Assembly (NCBI GenBank): GCA_024742875.1
Contig: JANSXP010000001.1
Span: forward strand, 310,001-374,000
Length of the DNA stretch: 64,000 bases
DNA from: Planctomycetaceae bacterium
GTDB lineage: Bacteria; Planctomycetota; Planctomycetia; Planctomycetales; Planctomycetaceae
Reading direction: 5' to 3'
Shown: piece after piece, positions 1 to 9,482 of the stretch
How positions within the stretch are numbered: position 1 is the stretch's first letter
How the letters are laid out: each line of letters begins with the position of its first letter
The notes under the pieces: generated by a model
What the model was told of the DNA's origin: nothing
The model's input: only the letters and a program-made list of their open reading frames with translations
Databases searched by the model: none
Program-made: the position numbers and the translations under genes

Positions 1-168
1 TCCCGCAGCGACCGCTGTGCAGGCGCACATGTGAAGTCGGGAAAAACGGACGAATGGCGGTTCCCGTGCTCTTCGTTCGTTGTGACGGGCGGTGGCGTCC
101 GCGTACCGTTTGCCATCACTCATCGCCCCGGATCGAGGGGCCCTGTCAATGCTCCTGGAATCGTCTCC

Positions 169-612
169 ATGAAGAACGTGCTTTCACTGTCTCTGATTTT
201 GCTCCTGTTCGGCTGCGGTGAGACGCAGGACATCCCGGTTGGCGATCCCGATGACCCCGTTGTGGCGGTCAGTGTGAACGATCCGGAGATGGCGGCCGCC
301 GAAGCGGAAGCTCAGCGAACACTGGATGACTTCATCAGCGCATTAGAGACGCCCGCGCCCGGCCAGTCGCAGTTCGGTGTCAAATACTGCTTCACCGAAG
401 GCAGCGAGGCCGAACATATGTGGATCTCGGATTTGACGTACAGCGACGGGCAGTTCTCCGGTCGCCTTGGCAACATACCGGCCGTCCTGACACAGATCAA
501 AGAGGGCGATCCGGTCAGTGTTCCCCGCGCAGCCGTGGAAGACTGGCTTTATTTTGACGGGGAGGACCTCGTGGGAGGCTTCACCGTCAAGGTGCTGATG
601 GGCCGCGAGTAA
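169..612 (+). CDS. DUF2314 lipoprotein
   Basis: This is a predicted 147-residue lipoprotein. It opens with a short hydrophobic signal (MKNVLSLSLILLLFGCGE) whose LFGC fits a lipobox, so Cys16 would be lipidated after signal peptidase II cleavage. The mature part resembles DUF2314: a Phe-x-Val-Lys-Tyr-Cys-Phe strand, then EHMWISDLTY, a Gly-Arg-Leu-Gly-Asn-Ile-Pro turn and a DWLYF strand before GGFTVKVLM. The frame is open upstream to position 31, but the ATG at 169 sits exactly at the signal peptide and is preferred. DUF2314 proteins have no established biochemical role. It is convergent with proS and there is no clear terminator in the 64-base gap. Confidence 0.8.
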   Translation: MKNVLSLSLILLLFGCGETQDIPVGDPDDPVVAVSVNDPEMAAAEAEAQRTLDDFISALETPAPGQSQFGVKYCFTEGSEAEHMWISDLTYSDGQFSGRLGNIPAVLTQIKEGDPVSVPRAAVEDWLYFDGEDLVGGFTVKVLMGRE

Positions 613-676
613 TGGGGCCGAGTTCAGCGTTTGATCTGAGCGATGATGAACGGGCACTCGATGGCAGCCCCCATAC

Positions 677-2401
677 TCACTGGACGCCGGCTTCAATCAG
701 TTCCTGCACGCGGGCGACCGCTGACTCCAGCGGCACCTTTGTGGCTTCGCTGTCGGTTCGCAGCTTGATTTCCGCGTTGCCCTCTTTCAGCCCCTTTCCG
801 CCGACGACCACCCGCACAGGCAGGCCGATCAGGTCCGCATCTTTGAACTTGAAACCGGGACGCTGGTCGCGGTCATCCATCAGGACGTCAACGCCGGCGG
901 CCGTCAGCTCGTTGTAAATCTTTTCGGCGGCCGCCATCACATCAGCGTCCTTCACGTTCAGAGGAATCAGCTCCACTGTGTAAGGTGCGACCGACATCGG
1001 CCAGATGATTCCGCCATCGTCGTGGCATGTTTCCACAATGGAGGCCACCACACGGCTGACGCCAATGCCATAGCACCCCATGATGATGGGGTGCTTCTTC
1101 TCTTCACTGTCCAGGAAGCTGGCGTCCAGAGACTGGCTGTACTTCGTGCCCAGCTTGAACACATGGCCAATCTCGATGCCATGCACTATTTCCAGCGAGG
1201 ACTCGCAGCGAGGGCAGGGGTCTTCGGCCGCCGCATTGCGCAGATCAAACGTCTCCGTCAGTTCAAAATGCGTGCCAGGGATCACGCCCGTCAGGTGGAC
1301 GTCTTTTTCGTTGGCGCCGGTGACCGCCGCGGCGATGGCCCCTACATCGTGGTCTGCGATGTAATCGCACGAAATCCCCACCGGCCCCGCAAAGCCGACC
1401 GGTGCGCCCGTCACTCGCTCGATGGTGGCTTCGTCTGCCAGGCTGACATCCGTTCCGTTCAACGCGCGGCGAATTTTGCCTTCGTTGGCTTCATGGTCGC
1501 CCCGCAGCAGCACGGCGACCGGCTTCTCGTCCACGATGTAGATTAGCGTCTTGATAAATATGTTGGCCGGCGCTTTGAGCATCTGACTGACGTCATCGAT
1601 ACTGCCGGCGTTCGGCGTGTCCACTTTTTGCGGTGCGTCTGCATCGGGCACAGCTGCTGGCAGCGCCTGAGATCTTCCCGTGTCCGCGCGTTCCTGATTG
1701 GCCGCGTAGCCGCAGGCGCCACAGCGAACCACATAGTCCTCACCGTTGTCGGCGGGCGCCATAAACTCGTGCGAGGCATCACCGCCGATGGGGCCGCTTT
1801 CGGCCTCCACGGGAATGTACTCCAGTCCGCAGCGTTCGAAGATGCGGCAGTAGGCGTTGTACATCGCGTCATACGCGTCGTTGAGCTGCTCCACCGAAGT
1901 GGAAAAACTGTAAGCGTCTTTCATCAGAAATTCGCTGGTACGCAGAACGCCAAACCGAGGCCGCTCTTCGTTACGGAACTTGGTTTGAATCTGGTACAGC
2001 GTGATGGGCAGCTGCTTGTAGGTTTTGATTTCGCGGGAAATCAGATCGGTAATAACTTCTTCGTGGGTGGGACCCAGCGCGAAATGCAGCTGACGATCGC
2101 CGCGGCGGGTTTCAAAGTTGAACAGCACGTTGCCAAACGCTTCGCGACGACCAGTCCGCTCGAACAGCTCGATTGGCTGAATGGCGGGCATAAACAGTTC
2201 GACGGCACCCGCACGGTCCATCTCCTGACGGACGATTTCCGACACCTTGCGGATGACGCGGTATCCCAGCGGCATAAACGTGTAAGCGCCGGCCATCAGC
2301 TGACGGATCAGTCCGGCCCGGAGCATCAGCTGGTGACTGGGCACTTCGGCGTCTGAAGGAACTTCCTTCATCGTGGGAATGAATGTCTTTGTCCAGCGCA
2401 T
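677..2401 (-). CDS. proS: prolyl-tRNA synthetase
   Basis: This class II aminoacyl-tRNA synthetase charges tRNA-Pro in the cytoplasm. At 574 residues it matches the bacterial-type ProRS, which carries a YbaK-like editing domain inserted between motifs 2 and 3. The N-terminus reads [17 protein letters not shown], the ATP-binding motif 2 region is [20 protein letters not shown], and motif 3 appears as [16 protein letters not shown] near residue 430. The anticodon-binding domain forms the last 110 residues ([19 protein letters not shown]). The insert spans roughly residues 220-400. The gene is transcribed divergently from the DHPS-like gene and appears to be monocistronic. Identification is secure. 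Confidence 0.97.
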   Translation of the reverse strand: MRWTKTFIPTMKEVPSDAEVPSHQLMLRAGLIRQLMAGAYTFMPLGYRVIRKVSEIVRQEMDRAGAVELFMPAIQPIELFERTGRREAFGNVLFNFETRRGDRQLHFALGPTHEEVITDLISREIKTYKQLPITLYQIQTKFRNEERPRFGVLRTSEFLMKDAYSFSTSVEQLNDAYDAMYNAYCRIFERCGLEYIPVEAESGPIGGDASHEFMAPADNGEDYVVRCGACGYAANQERADTGRSQALPAAVPDADAPQKVDTPNAGSIDDVSQMLKAPANIFIKTLIYIVDEKPVAVLLRGDHEANEGKIRRALNGTDVSLADEATIERVTGAPVGFAGPVGISCDYIADHDVGAIAAAVTGANEKDVHLTGVIPGTHFELTETFDLRNAAAEDPCPRCESSLEIVHGIEIGHVFKLGTKYSQSLDASFLDSEEKKHPIIMGCYGIGVSRVVASIVETCHDDGGIIWPMSVAPYTVELIPLNVKDADVMAAAEKIYNELTAAGVDVLMDDRDQRPGFKFKDADLIGLPVRVVVGGKGLKEGNAEIKLRTDSEATKVPLESAVARVQELIEAGVQ

Positions 2402-2633
2402 ATCGGTTCAACCGGTGTTGTCAGGGTGTGAGACCAACGGTGTGAGAAATGTCAGTCGTGGGTGCGGATCGTAACGCAGATTTCACAGGAGGCAACGGCT
2501 GCCAAAGCAGGAATAGCTTGAGTCGCCAATCCCGAGCGATACGATGTCTGCCGACTGTTGTCCCCGTCCAAGATCACCCTGGGCCGACCGCCCTGCCGGT
2601 TCTGCCCTTCAGCTGTCTGCGGAAGAACGTTCG

Positions 2634-4016
2634 GTGTCTGCTCCCGAAAAGATTCTGTTTGTTACCGGAAAACTGTCGGTTGCCAGCCTGCGGGAAGTCG
2701 TGGAGCCGATCGCCGCCCGGCTGGGATTTTCGTTTGAGGTTGCCGTGCCCGGCGTTCAGGTGGCCGCGCTGCTGCACACCGGCCTGTTGCGCAGCCGGCT
2801 GAAGATCGATGCAGAAATTGACCGGGTGATCGTCCCTGGCTGGGTGCAGGGTGATCTGGAGGAACTCGCAGAGTACTTCGGTCGCCCGTTCGATCGGGGG
2901 CCCAAAGATCTGCATGACCTGCCCGAATACTTTGGCCTGGGCAAACGGAAAAAAGCGGCACTGGATCGCTACTCCATTGAGATCATCGGAGAAATCAATC
3001 ACGCCACGCGAATGCCGCTGGAAGCCGTGATTTCATCGGCGCAGTCGATGGCGGCTGCCGGCGCCAATGTCATTGACGTGGGCTGCGTTCCCGGAGAGAG
3101 CTGCGACCGCGTCGGGGAAATCGTGGCCGAACTGCGGCAGTGTGATCTGCGCGTCTCTGTGGACAGCTTCGACCAGCAGGAAGTCCGGCAGGCTGTGTCG
3201 GCCGGAGCGGAACTGATTCTGTCGTGCAATCACTCCAATCTGGACTGGGTGACAAAGCTGGGCACGGAAGTGGTGGTCATTCCCGATACGCCGTCTGATC
3301 AGGAGTCTCTCGATCGACTGATCGACAGCGTCTCGGCGGCCGGCATCCCATTTCGCATTGATCCGATTATCGAGCCGATTGGCATGGGGTTCACTCGCTC
3401 GCTGGAGCGGTATATGACGATGAGGCGTCGCTATCCGCAGCTGGCCATGATGATGGGTGTGGGCAATGTGACGGAACTGACGGAAGTCGATTCGGCCGGC
3501 GTGAACATGCTGCTGGCCGCCATCTGTGAAGAACTGGGCATTCAGAGCGTGCTGACCACGCAGGTCATTAACTGGTGCCGCACGGCAGTGGCCGAATTCG
3601 ACGTGGCGCGGCGGCTGGTGCACTATGCCGTGACCAATCAGGTGATCCCCAAACACATCAATTCCTCGCTGACGATGCTGCGCGATTCGCGGCTGAATCA
3701 GCAGACGGACAACGCGCTGAACTCTCTGGCCGATGCTTTGACCGATGCCAATTTTCGCATTTTCGCCGAAGCCTCGGGACTGCATCTGATGAATCGCGGG
3801 CGGCACGTTTCGGGTGAAAATCCGTTTGATGTGTTTGCCGAAGTTCTGCAGGAGCAGTCGGTCGACGCGGGGCATGCGTTTTATCTGGGTTACGAAATGG
3901 CGCGGGCGGAAGTGTGTCGCCTTTTGGGCAAGCAGTATCGGCAGGATGAGCCCATCGATTTTGGCGTGGCCGGGCAGTTACCAGGGTCTGCGTCTGTGCA
4001 TCATGACCTGCCCTGA
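2634..4016 (+). CDS. DUF6513 / dihydropteroate synthase-like protein
   Basis: This 460-residue protein has an N-terminal DUF6513-like region (KILFVTGKLS onward, with an aspartate-rich HTGLL/VIVPGW section) and a central TIM-barrel resembling dihydropteroate synthase (EIIGEINHATRMPLE, GANVIDVGCVPGES, LRVSVDSFD, GAELILSCNHSN). Related proteins occur in methanogens, methylotrophs and planctomycetes and have been linked to tetrahydromethanopterin-type C1 cofactors, so a role in pterin assembly is a reasonable inference, not shown here. The GTG at 2634, preceded by GGAAGAA, is preferred. An in-frame ATG at 2544 would add 30 Arg/Pro-rich residues unlike the family. The next gene, pabB, makes the p-aminobenzoate precursor, which supports a pterin role. 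Confidence 0.75.
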   Translation: MSAPEKILFVTGKLSVASLREVVEPIAARLGFSFEVAVPGVQVAALLHTGLLRSRLKIDAEIDRVIVPGWVQGDLEELAEYFGRPFDRGPKDLHDLPEYFGLGKRKKAALDRYSIEIIGEINHATRMPLEAVISSAQSMAAAGANVIDVGCVPGESCDRVGEIVAELRQCDLRVSVDSFDQQEVRQAVSAGAELILSCNHSNLDWVTKLGTEVVVIPDTPSDQESLDRLIDSVSAAGIPFRIDPIIEPIGMGFTRSLERYMTMRRRYPQLAMMMGVGNVTELTEVDSAGVNMLLAAICEELGIQSVLTTQVINWCRTAVAEFDVARRLVHYAVTNQVIPKHINSSLTMLRDSRLNQQTDNALNSLADALTDANFRIFAEASGLHLMNRGRHVSGENPFDVFAEVLQEQSVDAGHAFYLGYEMARAEVCRLLGKQYRQDEPIDFGVAGQLPGSASVHHDLP

Positions 4017-4138
4017 TCGGGTGAGCGTTTTGGGGGGGCGGTGACGGATTCGCCCCGGAGGGCGTTCCGCGCGGATGAGACGGATCCTGGCTTGACATCG
4101 TTTTTCAATGCAACCAGCCGGGCGCTGGACTCTGGTCT

Positions 4139-5710
4139 GTGATCGACTACAACCGCGTGCTCGCCGGTTCCGGCAATCTGATATCTCCGTCAGGTGCGAT
4201 CCTGCCAGGTGGAATCTTGTTACCCGCACTTCACATCGAGTCCATTGAACCTGCTGACGCTGGCGAAATGGTCGGCACAGTCGACATTGCCGATGTCGTC
4301 CGTCGTTTCGCTCACGAGCGCTGTTTAATCGTGCTCGAAAGCGCGGCCCACATCCGCGATCAGGACGCCCGCTATTCTTTTTTGACGGCCGATCCGGTCG
4401 ACGTGATCCGCGTGGACCAGGCGGTCTCTGGCGAGGATCCTTTCACGCGACTGCGTCAGGCACAGCAACGGTGGCCGACCGTGGAATCGCCCGTGCCGTT
4501 TTGTGGTGGTCTGGCTGGCCTGATGAGTTATGAACTGGGACATGCGTTTGAGCGGCTCCCTGAAGCCGGACAGGACACGTTTAGAACGCCCGCACTGCTG
4601 GCAGGACTGTTTGACTGGACCATTGTCTGGGATCATGTGGACAACTCCGTGCGGCTGTGCGTGCTCCGGCTGGATGGTGACAGTGCTGAGGCTGTGGCCC
4701 GACAGCAGCAGCGGCTCACCTGGCTGCGGGAGCGGCTCGCGCGAAAGCCAGTCGCGGAAGCGGTCGGACCTTGCGCCGGCGTCACGTCGGATGTCCGCAG
4801 CACGGCCGAACAGAGTGGCCCAAACTCAGGGCTGCTCGCCGAGCATCGCCTGCCCGCAGCGGCCGATGTCAGGTCGTGCTTCACCAGCGAGGCGTACCAG
4901 CAGGCGGTCGAGCGGGTGATCGATTACATTCGCGCGGGCGACATTTTTCAGGCCAACTTAGCGCAGCAGATGACGGCTCCGTGGGATGAGGGTCCGTTTT
5001 CTTTGTACCGGCGGATTCGCGAACACAATCCGGCGCCGTTTTGTGGCTGGCTGAAGACCGATCAGTTTTCCGTCATCAGCGCATCGCCGGAGCGTTTTTT
5101 GCGCGTGACAGCGTCCGGGCACGTGGAGACGCGACCGATCAAGGGCACGCGTCGGCGTCATCGCTCTCCGATTGCCGATTTGTTTACCGGCGATGAGCTG
5201 TCAGCCAGCGAGAAAGATCGGGCGGAAAATGTGATGATCGTGGACCTGCTTCGCAATGACCTGTCCCGCGTCTGTCGACCCGGATCGGTGAAGGTCACCG
5301 GGGTTTGTGAGATCGAAGTGTTCGAAACCGTACAGCACCTGGTGTCCACGGTGGTGGGTCAGCTGGGCGAGGGGCGTGACGTCTGGGATCTGTGTGCCGC
5401 GGCGATTCCCGGCGGTTCCATTACCGGTGCCCCCAAAATTCGCGCGATGGAAATCATCGCCGAACTGGAACCGATCGCTCGCGGCGCCTACTGCGGCAAT
5501 CTGTTTTATCTGGGTGCAGCGGGTGAATTCGACAGCAGCATTCTGATACGTACGTTCACGCTGCAGGATGGCGTGGTGCAGTTTCCCGTCGGCGGCGGAA
5601 TTGTGGCGGATTCGCAGCCGACGGATGAGTATCAGGAGACACTGCATAAGGCGGCCGGCATGCTCAAAGCGCTGCAGCATCCTGCGGAGTCTGACGGAAA
5701 CCTTCGCTAA
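4139..5710 (+). CDS. pabB: aminodeoxychorismate synthase component I
   Basis: This enzyme combines chorismate with ammonia from a glutaminase partner to give 4-amino-4-deoxychorismate, the precursor of p-aminobenzoate for folate or other pterins. The chorismate-binding domain fills the second half: GDIFQANLAQQM, SASPERFLRV, RPIKGTRRR, ENVMIVDLLRNDLSRV and PGGSITGAPKIRAMEII. The PIKGT motif carries the Lys typical of PabB, where TrpE has PIAGT. No PabA or TrpG glutaminase and no PabC lyase lie nearby. The GTG at 4139 gives 523 residues. The ATG at 4268 would give 480 residues and keeps all recognisable domains, so the start is uncertain. The gene lies 122 bases after the DHPS-like gene, in the same direction. 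Confidence 0.88.
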   Translation: MIDYNRVLAGSGNLISPSGAILPGGILLPALHIESIEPADAGEMVGTVDIADVVRRFAHERCLIVLESAAHIRDQDARYSFLTADPVDVIRVDQAVSGEDPFTRLRQAQQRWPTVESPVPFCGGLAGLMSYELGHAFERLPEAGQDTFRTPALLAGLFDWTIVWDHVDNSVRLCVLRLDGDSAEAVARQQQRLTWLRERLARKPVAEAVGPCAGVTSDVRSTAEQSGPNSGLLAEHRLPAAADVRSCFTSEAYQQAVERVIDYIRAGDIFQANLAQQMTAPWDEGPFSLYRRIREHNPAPFCGWLKTDQFSVISASPERFLRVTASGHVETRPIKGTRRRHRSPIADLFTGDELSASEKDRAENVMIVDLLRNDLSRVCRPGSVKVTGVCEIEVFETVQHLVSTVVGQLGEGRDVWDLCAAAIPGGSITGAPKIRAMEIIAELEPIARGAYCGNLFYLGAAGEFDSSILIRTFTLQDGVVQFPVGGGIVADSQPTDEYQETLHKAAGMLKALQHPAESDGNLR

Positions 5711-5965
5711 CCCGAACAACCGGTATAGTCCTCGGTGTTTGCCCGTCCCGATGCAGGCTGAGATTTCGCCCGGGATTCCTCGGAGTGCTCCGTCATGAAC
5801 GACCATTTCATGACGTCAGAGTTCCGATAGACCACATGGGGGCACCAGCGTTTTTTCGGTGCGCTGCTGCGGGCGCCCGGCCGACGAAAAACAGGGCTCG
5901 CCTGCGGCGATGTGATCCGGTCCACCCGGTCTTTTCTGGACTTCCTCTGCAAACGGAATCTGCTC

Positions 5966-6766
5966 ATGCTGAAGTTTCACATTGCTGCTGTTCTGGCTCT
6001 TGTCAGCATGACCACCGTGCAGGCCGGCGAAGGCTGGTACGAGTCGTTTGAAGAAGCGCAGTCTGCCGCCGCCGCCAACGACGTCCCGCTGCTGATTCAC
6101 TTTCACGCCTCGTGGTGTGGCCCCTGTCGGCAAATGGAAAGTCAGGTGCTCTCACGCGCCCAGGTGCAGGGCGCACTGCGTCGCGGACTGGCGGCCGTGG
6201 AAGTGGATGTGTCACAGCATCCCGACATTGCTCAGCAGTATGGCGCAACGACGGTGCCCCGTGACGTCGTTGTCATGCCTGACGGTTCTTCCCGCACACT
6301 GAACGTGGGCTTCAAATCTGTATCCGGTTACATGGGTTTGCTGCAGGGCATTGCTCAGGTCAAAAAACCGGTTCAGCAAACGGTCTCCAGTACAAGCATT
6401 GTGGGCCTGGAAGGCTTTTGTCCCGTGAAGCTGCTGGCCGATCGCAAGTGGGTTTCGGGCAGTGAAAAACTGAAAGAGACTTACCGCGGCGTCACGTACT
6501 ATCTGAGCAGCCAGGAAGCGCTGGAGACATTTCGGAAAGATCCCCGTCGTTACTCTCCACAGAACCTGGGCTGTGATCCTGTGGTCCTGCTGAAGGATCA
6601 GAAAGCCGTGACTGGCAAAATCAAATACGGTGCCTTCTTTGACAATCAGCTGTTCCTGTTTGACAGCTTTGAGAACCGCAAGGCCTTCAAGCAAACACCG
6701 TTGAAGTTCACTCGCATACAGCACGCCATCAAGGTGGATGAACTGGCCGGGCAGCGATTCAACTAA
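5966..6766 (+). CDS. secreted thioredoxin-fold protein with two YHS-like modules
   Basis: This 266-residue protein starts with a cleavable signal peptide (MLKFHIAAVLALVSMTTVQA). It continues with a thioredoxin domain whose active site reads FHASWCGPCRQM near residue 50, so it is probably a periplasmic or envelope disulfide oxidoreductase. After residue 150 there are two related modules, GFCPVKLL...YYLSSQEALETF and GCDPVVLLKD...LFLFDSFENRKAF. Both resemble YHS domains, which are often associated with metal handling. The ATG at 5966 sits at the signal peptide; an upstream in-frame start at 5912 would bury it. It follows pabB in the same direction after 255 bases and probably has its own promoter. 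The substrate is unknown. Confidence 0.75.
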   Translation: MLKFHIAAVLALVSMTTVQAGEGWYESFEEAQSAAAANDVPLLIHFHASWCGPCRQMESQVLSRAQVQGALRRGLAAVEVDVSQHPDIAQQYGATTVPRDVVVMPDGSSRTLNVGFKSVSGYMGLLQGIAQVKKPVQQTVSSTSIVGLEGFCPVKLLADRKWVSGSEKLKETYRGVTYYLSSQEALETFRKDPRRYSPQNLGCDPVVLLKDQKAVTGKIKYGAFFDNQLFLFDSFENRKAFKQTPLKFTRIQHAIKVDELAGQRFN

Positions 6767-6891
6767 GTTCAGAAAGCGGACCAGGCATCGTGCGGGAAGC
6801 AGGCCGGCCGTCATCTGATGAGACCTTCCGGGGTGTTCGGAATTTTTGACAAATCCCCGTAAAATGTGGCGTTCGATCTTCCAGAGATCGA

Positions 6892-6920
6892 TTGACACGG
6901 CAAACTATTGAGTTAATACT
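6892..6920 (+). promoter_or_regulatory. candidate sigma-70-type promoter for rho
   Basis: A perfect TTGACA (6892-6897) is followed after 17 bases by AATACT (6915-6920), a 4/6 match to the -10 consensus. A second TTGACA at 6845 lacks a good -10. Nothing else on the plus strand lies between this and rho, so it would give an mRNA with a leader of about 520 bases. Consensus match only. Confidence 0.5.
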
Positions 6921-7446
6921 AGTTTGGTTGGCCCGGAACTCGCCGAGACGGCACCGGGCAACATCTGGTCAATCTTCGCGTATTGCGGAGCCGCTCTGTC
7001 CGAGCTGACTCCACCTGCTGACGACTTCCCCAGGCTGTTCGGTGCCTCAAATACCGGAAGGTGACTGTCTGTCTGCGTTTTTTGTGCGCTTCAGACGGCA
7101 ACCAGTTGAGTCGGGAAGTTTTGTCACAACCTGTTTCAGGGATGCGACTGTCTGCTGATTTGCCCCGTCGTGGCAATTCAGACGCCTCGGGATTGGAACC
7201 GAGTGACATGAATCCCTTTTTTCTCCCGTAGAGGGTTCGCTCATCGAAGCCAAACAGGCTCGTTGGTTTAAAACCAGTGTGAAGACTCAGTGACTGTAGC
7301 GGTCCGACTCCGCCACCATCAGCGCTGAAAATTTGCCAAAACATGACGCAGCAACGAGCAGTTGCATCCGGCGTGTCCCCCCGTTTCCGGCTGGGCCGCT
7401 TTTCCTGCTCATCACTGCGTATCCGTGATTGGAATCAGGATCTCTC
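6921..7446 (+). other. long rho 5' leader, no supported gene
   Basis: This is about 525 bases between the candidate promoter and the rho start codon. I see no conserved CDS. An ATG at 7343 opens an 85-codon Arg-rich frame that overlaps rho in another frame and looks like a shadow. Rho genes in other bacteria are autoregulated by Rho-dependent attenuation in their leader, so a regulatory leader here is plausible but inferred. Confidence 0.35.
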
Positions 7447-9264
7447 ATGCCATCAAGCAGTTCCAGTGCTGAAGAGTCAACGCCAAAGACTCGTCGCAAA
7501 AAAGCGACCAAGGCGACCGCCAGGAAGAAGGCGACTAAAAAGAAGAAGAAAGTCGAGGAGGATCCTGTCCTGTTTGATGACGAATTTGGTGACGGTGTAG
7601 ACGACGTCGAACCGGCCCCCAAACCGAAAAAGAAGGCCAAAAAGAAAGCGGCCAAAAAGAAAGCCAGAAAGAAGAAGGCGGCCGTGCGGGACGAAGAACC
7701 CGTTTCTGTCGACACAACACCGATGGACGACACGTCTGCCGTGATGGAAGAAGCGCGAGCCTCGCGTTTCGAAGACGACCTGTCGGACATTGGTGACTAC
7801 TTCAGCATGGGTGGTTCAGATCTGGACGGCGAAAAGTCCGAAAGTGAGAAATCGGACGGTGAGGCGTCAGCGGCGGAGAATCGCGACCGTCGGTCGGACA
7901 GTTCTGATTCCGACTCTGACGAGGAACGCCCGCGTCGTCGTCGTCGTCGCCGTCGTCGCGGACGATCCGATAATTCGGCAGACGGCGGACGCGACAATGG
8001 TGGTCGGGGTCGAGGCCGCGGTAACGATGGCGGCGGAGGACGTCGCGGTGGTCGCAACTCCCGACAGAATCGTCAGGGTGGCGGCGGCGGTGGTGGTCGC
8101 GGAGGTGCATCAAGCCGCCGGGGTCGCAGTGTGTCTTCCAGTGTTGAAGTCATCGAAGGCACATTCGAAGGCGTACTGGAACTGCACCCCAAAGGGTATG
8201 GCTTCCTGCGTGATCCGAAGAAGAATTATGCGGCTGAGGATTCCAACCCGTTCGTCTCCAGTTCTTTGGTCGAAAAGTATCGCTTTCGTGAAGGCGTGCT
8301 GATCAAGGGCGAAGTCGGCGCCGGTTCGCGGAATCAGGGACCGCGTCTGCAGGAAGTGGAGCTGATTGACGGCTACACGCCGGAAGAATACGAAGAGATC
8401 AAGCACTTTGACGATCTGACCCCAATCAATCCATTTGAGCAGATCAAACTCGAAATTGGCCCCACCCCCATCACCATGCGGGTCATGGACCTGCTGTGTC
8501 CGATTGGCAAGGGGCAGCGTGCACTGCTCGTGGCCCCGCCACGCACCGGCAAGACGATGCTGCTGCAGGACATTGCCAACTCCGTGACACAGAATCATCC
8601 GGAAGTGCACCTGATGGTGCTGCTGATTGATGAGCGTCCGGAAGAAGTCACAGAAATGAGCCGCAGTGTCCAGGGGGAAGTGATCGCTTCCTCGCTGGAT
8701 AACGATGTGGAAAGCCATGTCCGCATTGCTCAGTTGATTATCGAACGTGGCAAGCGACTGGCTGAAGAAGGCCAGGATGTCTTTATTCTGCTGGACAGCA
8801 TCACGCGACTGGCGCGGGCGTTCAACAAATGGGTCAATCCCTCGGGCCGAACAGGACGTGGGGGGCTGGACATCCGGGCGCTCGACGTTCCCAAGAAACT
8901 GTTCGGAACAGCGCGTCGCTTTGATGAGGGCGGCTCTCTGACGGTCTGCGGCACCGCCCTGATCGAAACCAACAACGGCATGGATGAGGCCATCTTCCAG
9001 GAGTTTAAGGGTACGGGCAACATGGAGATGGTGCTCAGCCGCGATCTGGCGGACCGTCGAATCTGGCCCGCGATTGACATCAGTCGATCGGGCACACGGC
9101 GCGAAGAAAAGATCCTGTCGCCCGAAGTTCTTGAAGGGGCCACCATGCTGCGTCGCAGCCTGATCAGTCTGACGCCGGTTGATGCGATGGAGCAGTTGAC
9201 CCGTACACTGCAGAAGTTTGGATCCAACGCCGAGTTTCTGACGAAGATCAAAGCGGTCCTCTGA
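7447..9264 (+). CDS. rho: transcription termination factor Rho with long low-complexity N-terminus
   Basis: Rho is the hexameric RNA helicase that releases RNA polymerase at factor-dependent terminators. The last 370 residues of this 605-residue protein are canonical: a cold-shock-type RNA-binding domain (GVLELHPKGYGFLRDP, around residue 240), Walker A APPRTGKTM near residue 363, Walker B VFILLDSITRLARA, and the Q- and R-loop region FGTARRFDEGGSLTVCGTA. The first 235 residues are atypical: lysine-rich AKK-type repeats, an acidic linker, then Arg-rich and Gly/Arg (RGG-like) tracts. Such insertions are known in Rho from several phyla and may add RNA binding or phase behaviour. The ATG at 7447, with AGGA upstream, is preferred over a TTG at 7429. 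Confidence 0.95.
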   Translation: MPSSSSSAEESTPKTRRKKATKATARKKATKKKKKVEEDPVLFDDEFGDGVDDVEPAPKPKKKAKKKAAKKKARKKKAAVRDEEPVSVDTTPMDDTSAVMEEARASRFEDDLSDIGDYFSMGGSDLDGEKSESEKSDGEASAAENRDRRSDSSDSDSDEERPRRRRRRRRRGRSDNSADGGRDNGGRGRGRGNDGGGGRRGGRNSRQNRQGGGGGGGRGGASSRRGRSVSSSVEVIEGTFEGVLELHPKGYGFLRDPKKNYAAEDSNPFVSSSLVEKYRFREGVLIKGEVGAGSRNQGPRLQEVELIDGYTPEEYEEIKHFDDLTPINPFEQIKLEIGPTPITMRVMDLLCPIGKGQRALLVAPPRTGKTMLLQDIANSVTQNHPEVHLMVLLIDERPEEVTEMSRSVQGEVIASSLDNDVESHVRIAQLIIERGKRLAEEGQDVFILLDSITRLARAFNKWVNPSGRTGRGGLDIRALDVPKKLFGTARRFDEGGSLTVCGTALIETNNGMDEAIFQEFKGTGNMEMVLSRDLADRRIWPAIDISRSGTRREEKILSPEVLEGATMLRRSLISLTPVDAMEQLTRTLQKFGSNAEFLTKIKAVL

Positions 9265-9298
9265 CACGCGACAGTTTTTGATCTGACAGTACGAGCAG

Positions 9299-9324
9299 AA
9301 AGCCGACAGCGATGTCGGCTTTTT
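9299..9324 (+). terminator. intrinsic terminator after rho
   Basis: GCCGACA and TGTCGGC form a 7-bp stem, extended by flanking A/T pairs, around a GCGA tetraloop, followed by TTTTT. It lies 35 bases past the rho stop. The A-run on the other side may let it also stop transcripts from the convergent Hsp70 gene. Confidence 0.85.
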
Positions 9325-9482
9325 GTATGCGCCCTGTTCAACGTCAACTTCACCTTCGGAATCCGTTCGGCCAGATATTCGGCCAGCCTTTTCGGCCACC
9401 ATTTGGGGTCCGGATTCTGTCGGCCAGGCTCATCTGCCCTGGGAACCCGGCGACGACGCGACTGGCCGCACGTCGCGTCGTT

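Noticed and set aside
7343-7600. Arg-rich 85-codon upstream frame overlapping rho
   Set aside because: Overlaps the rho start in another frame, and its Arg/Lys-rich composition simply mirrors the rho coding sequence; no ribosome site seen.
8110-9402. 430-codon minus-strand frame across rho
   Set aside because: Antisense shadow of rho; it reads through the rho terminator region and has no family match.
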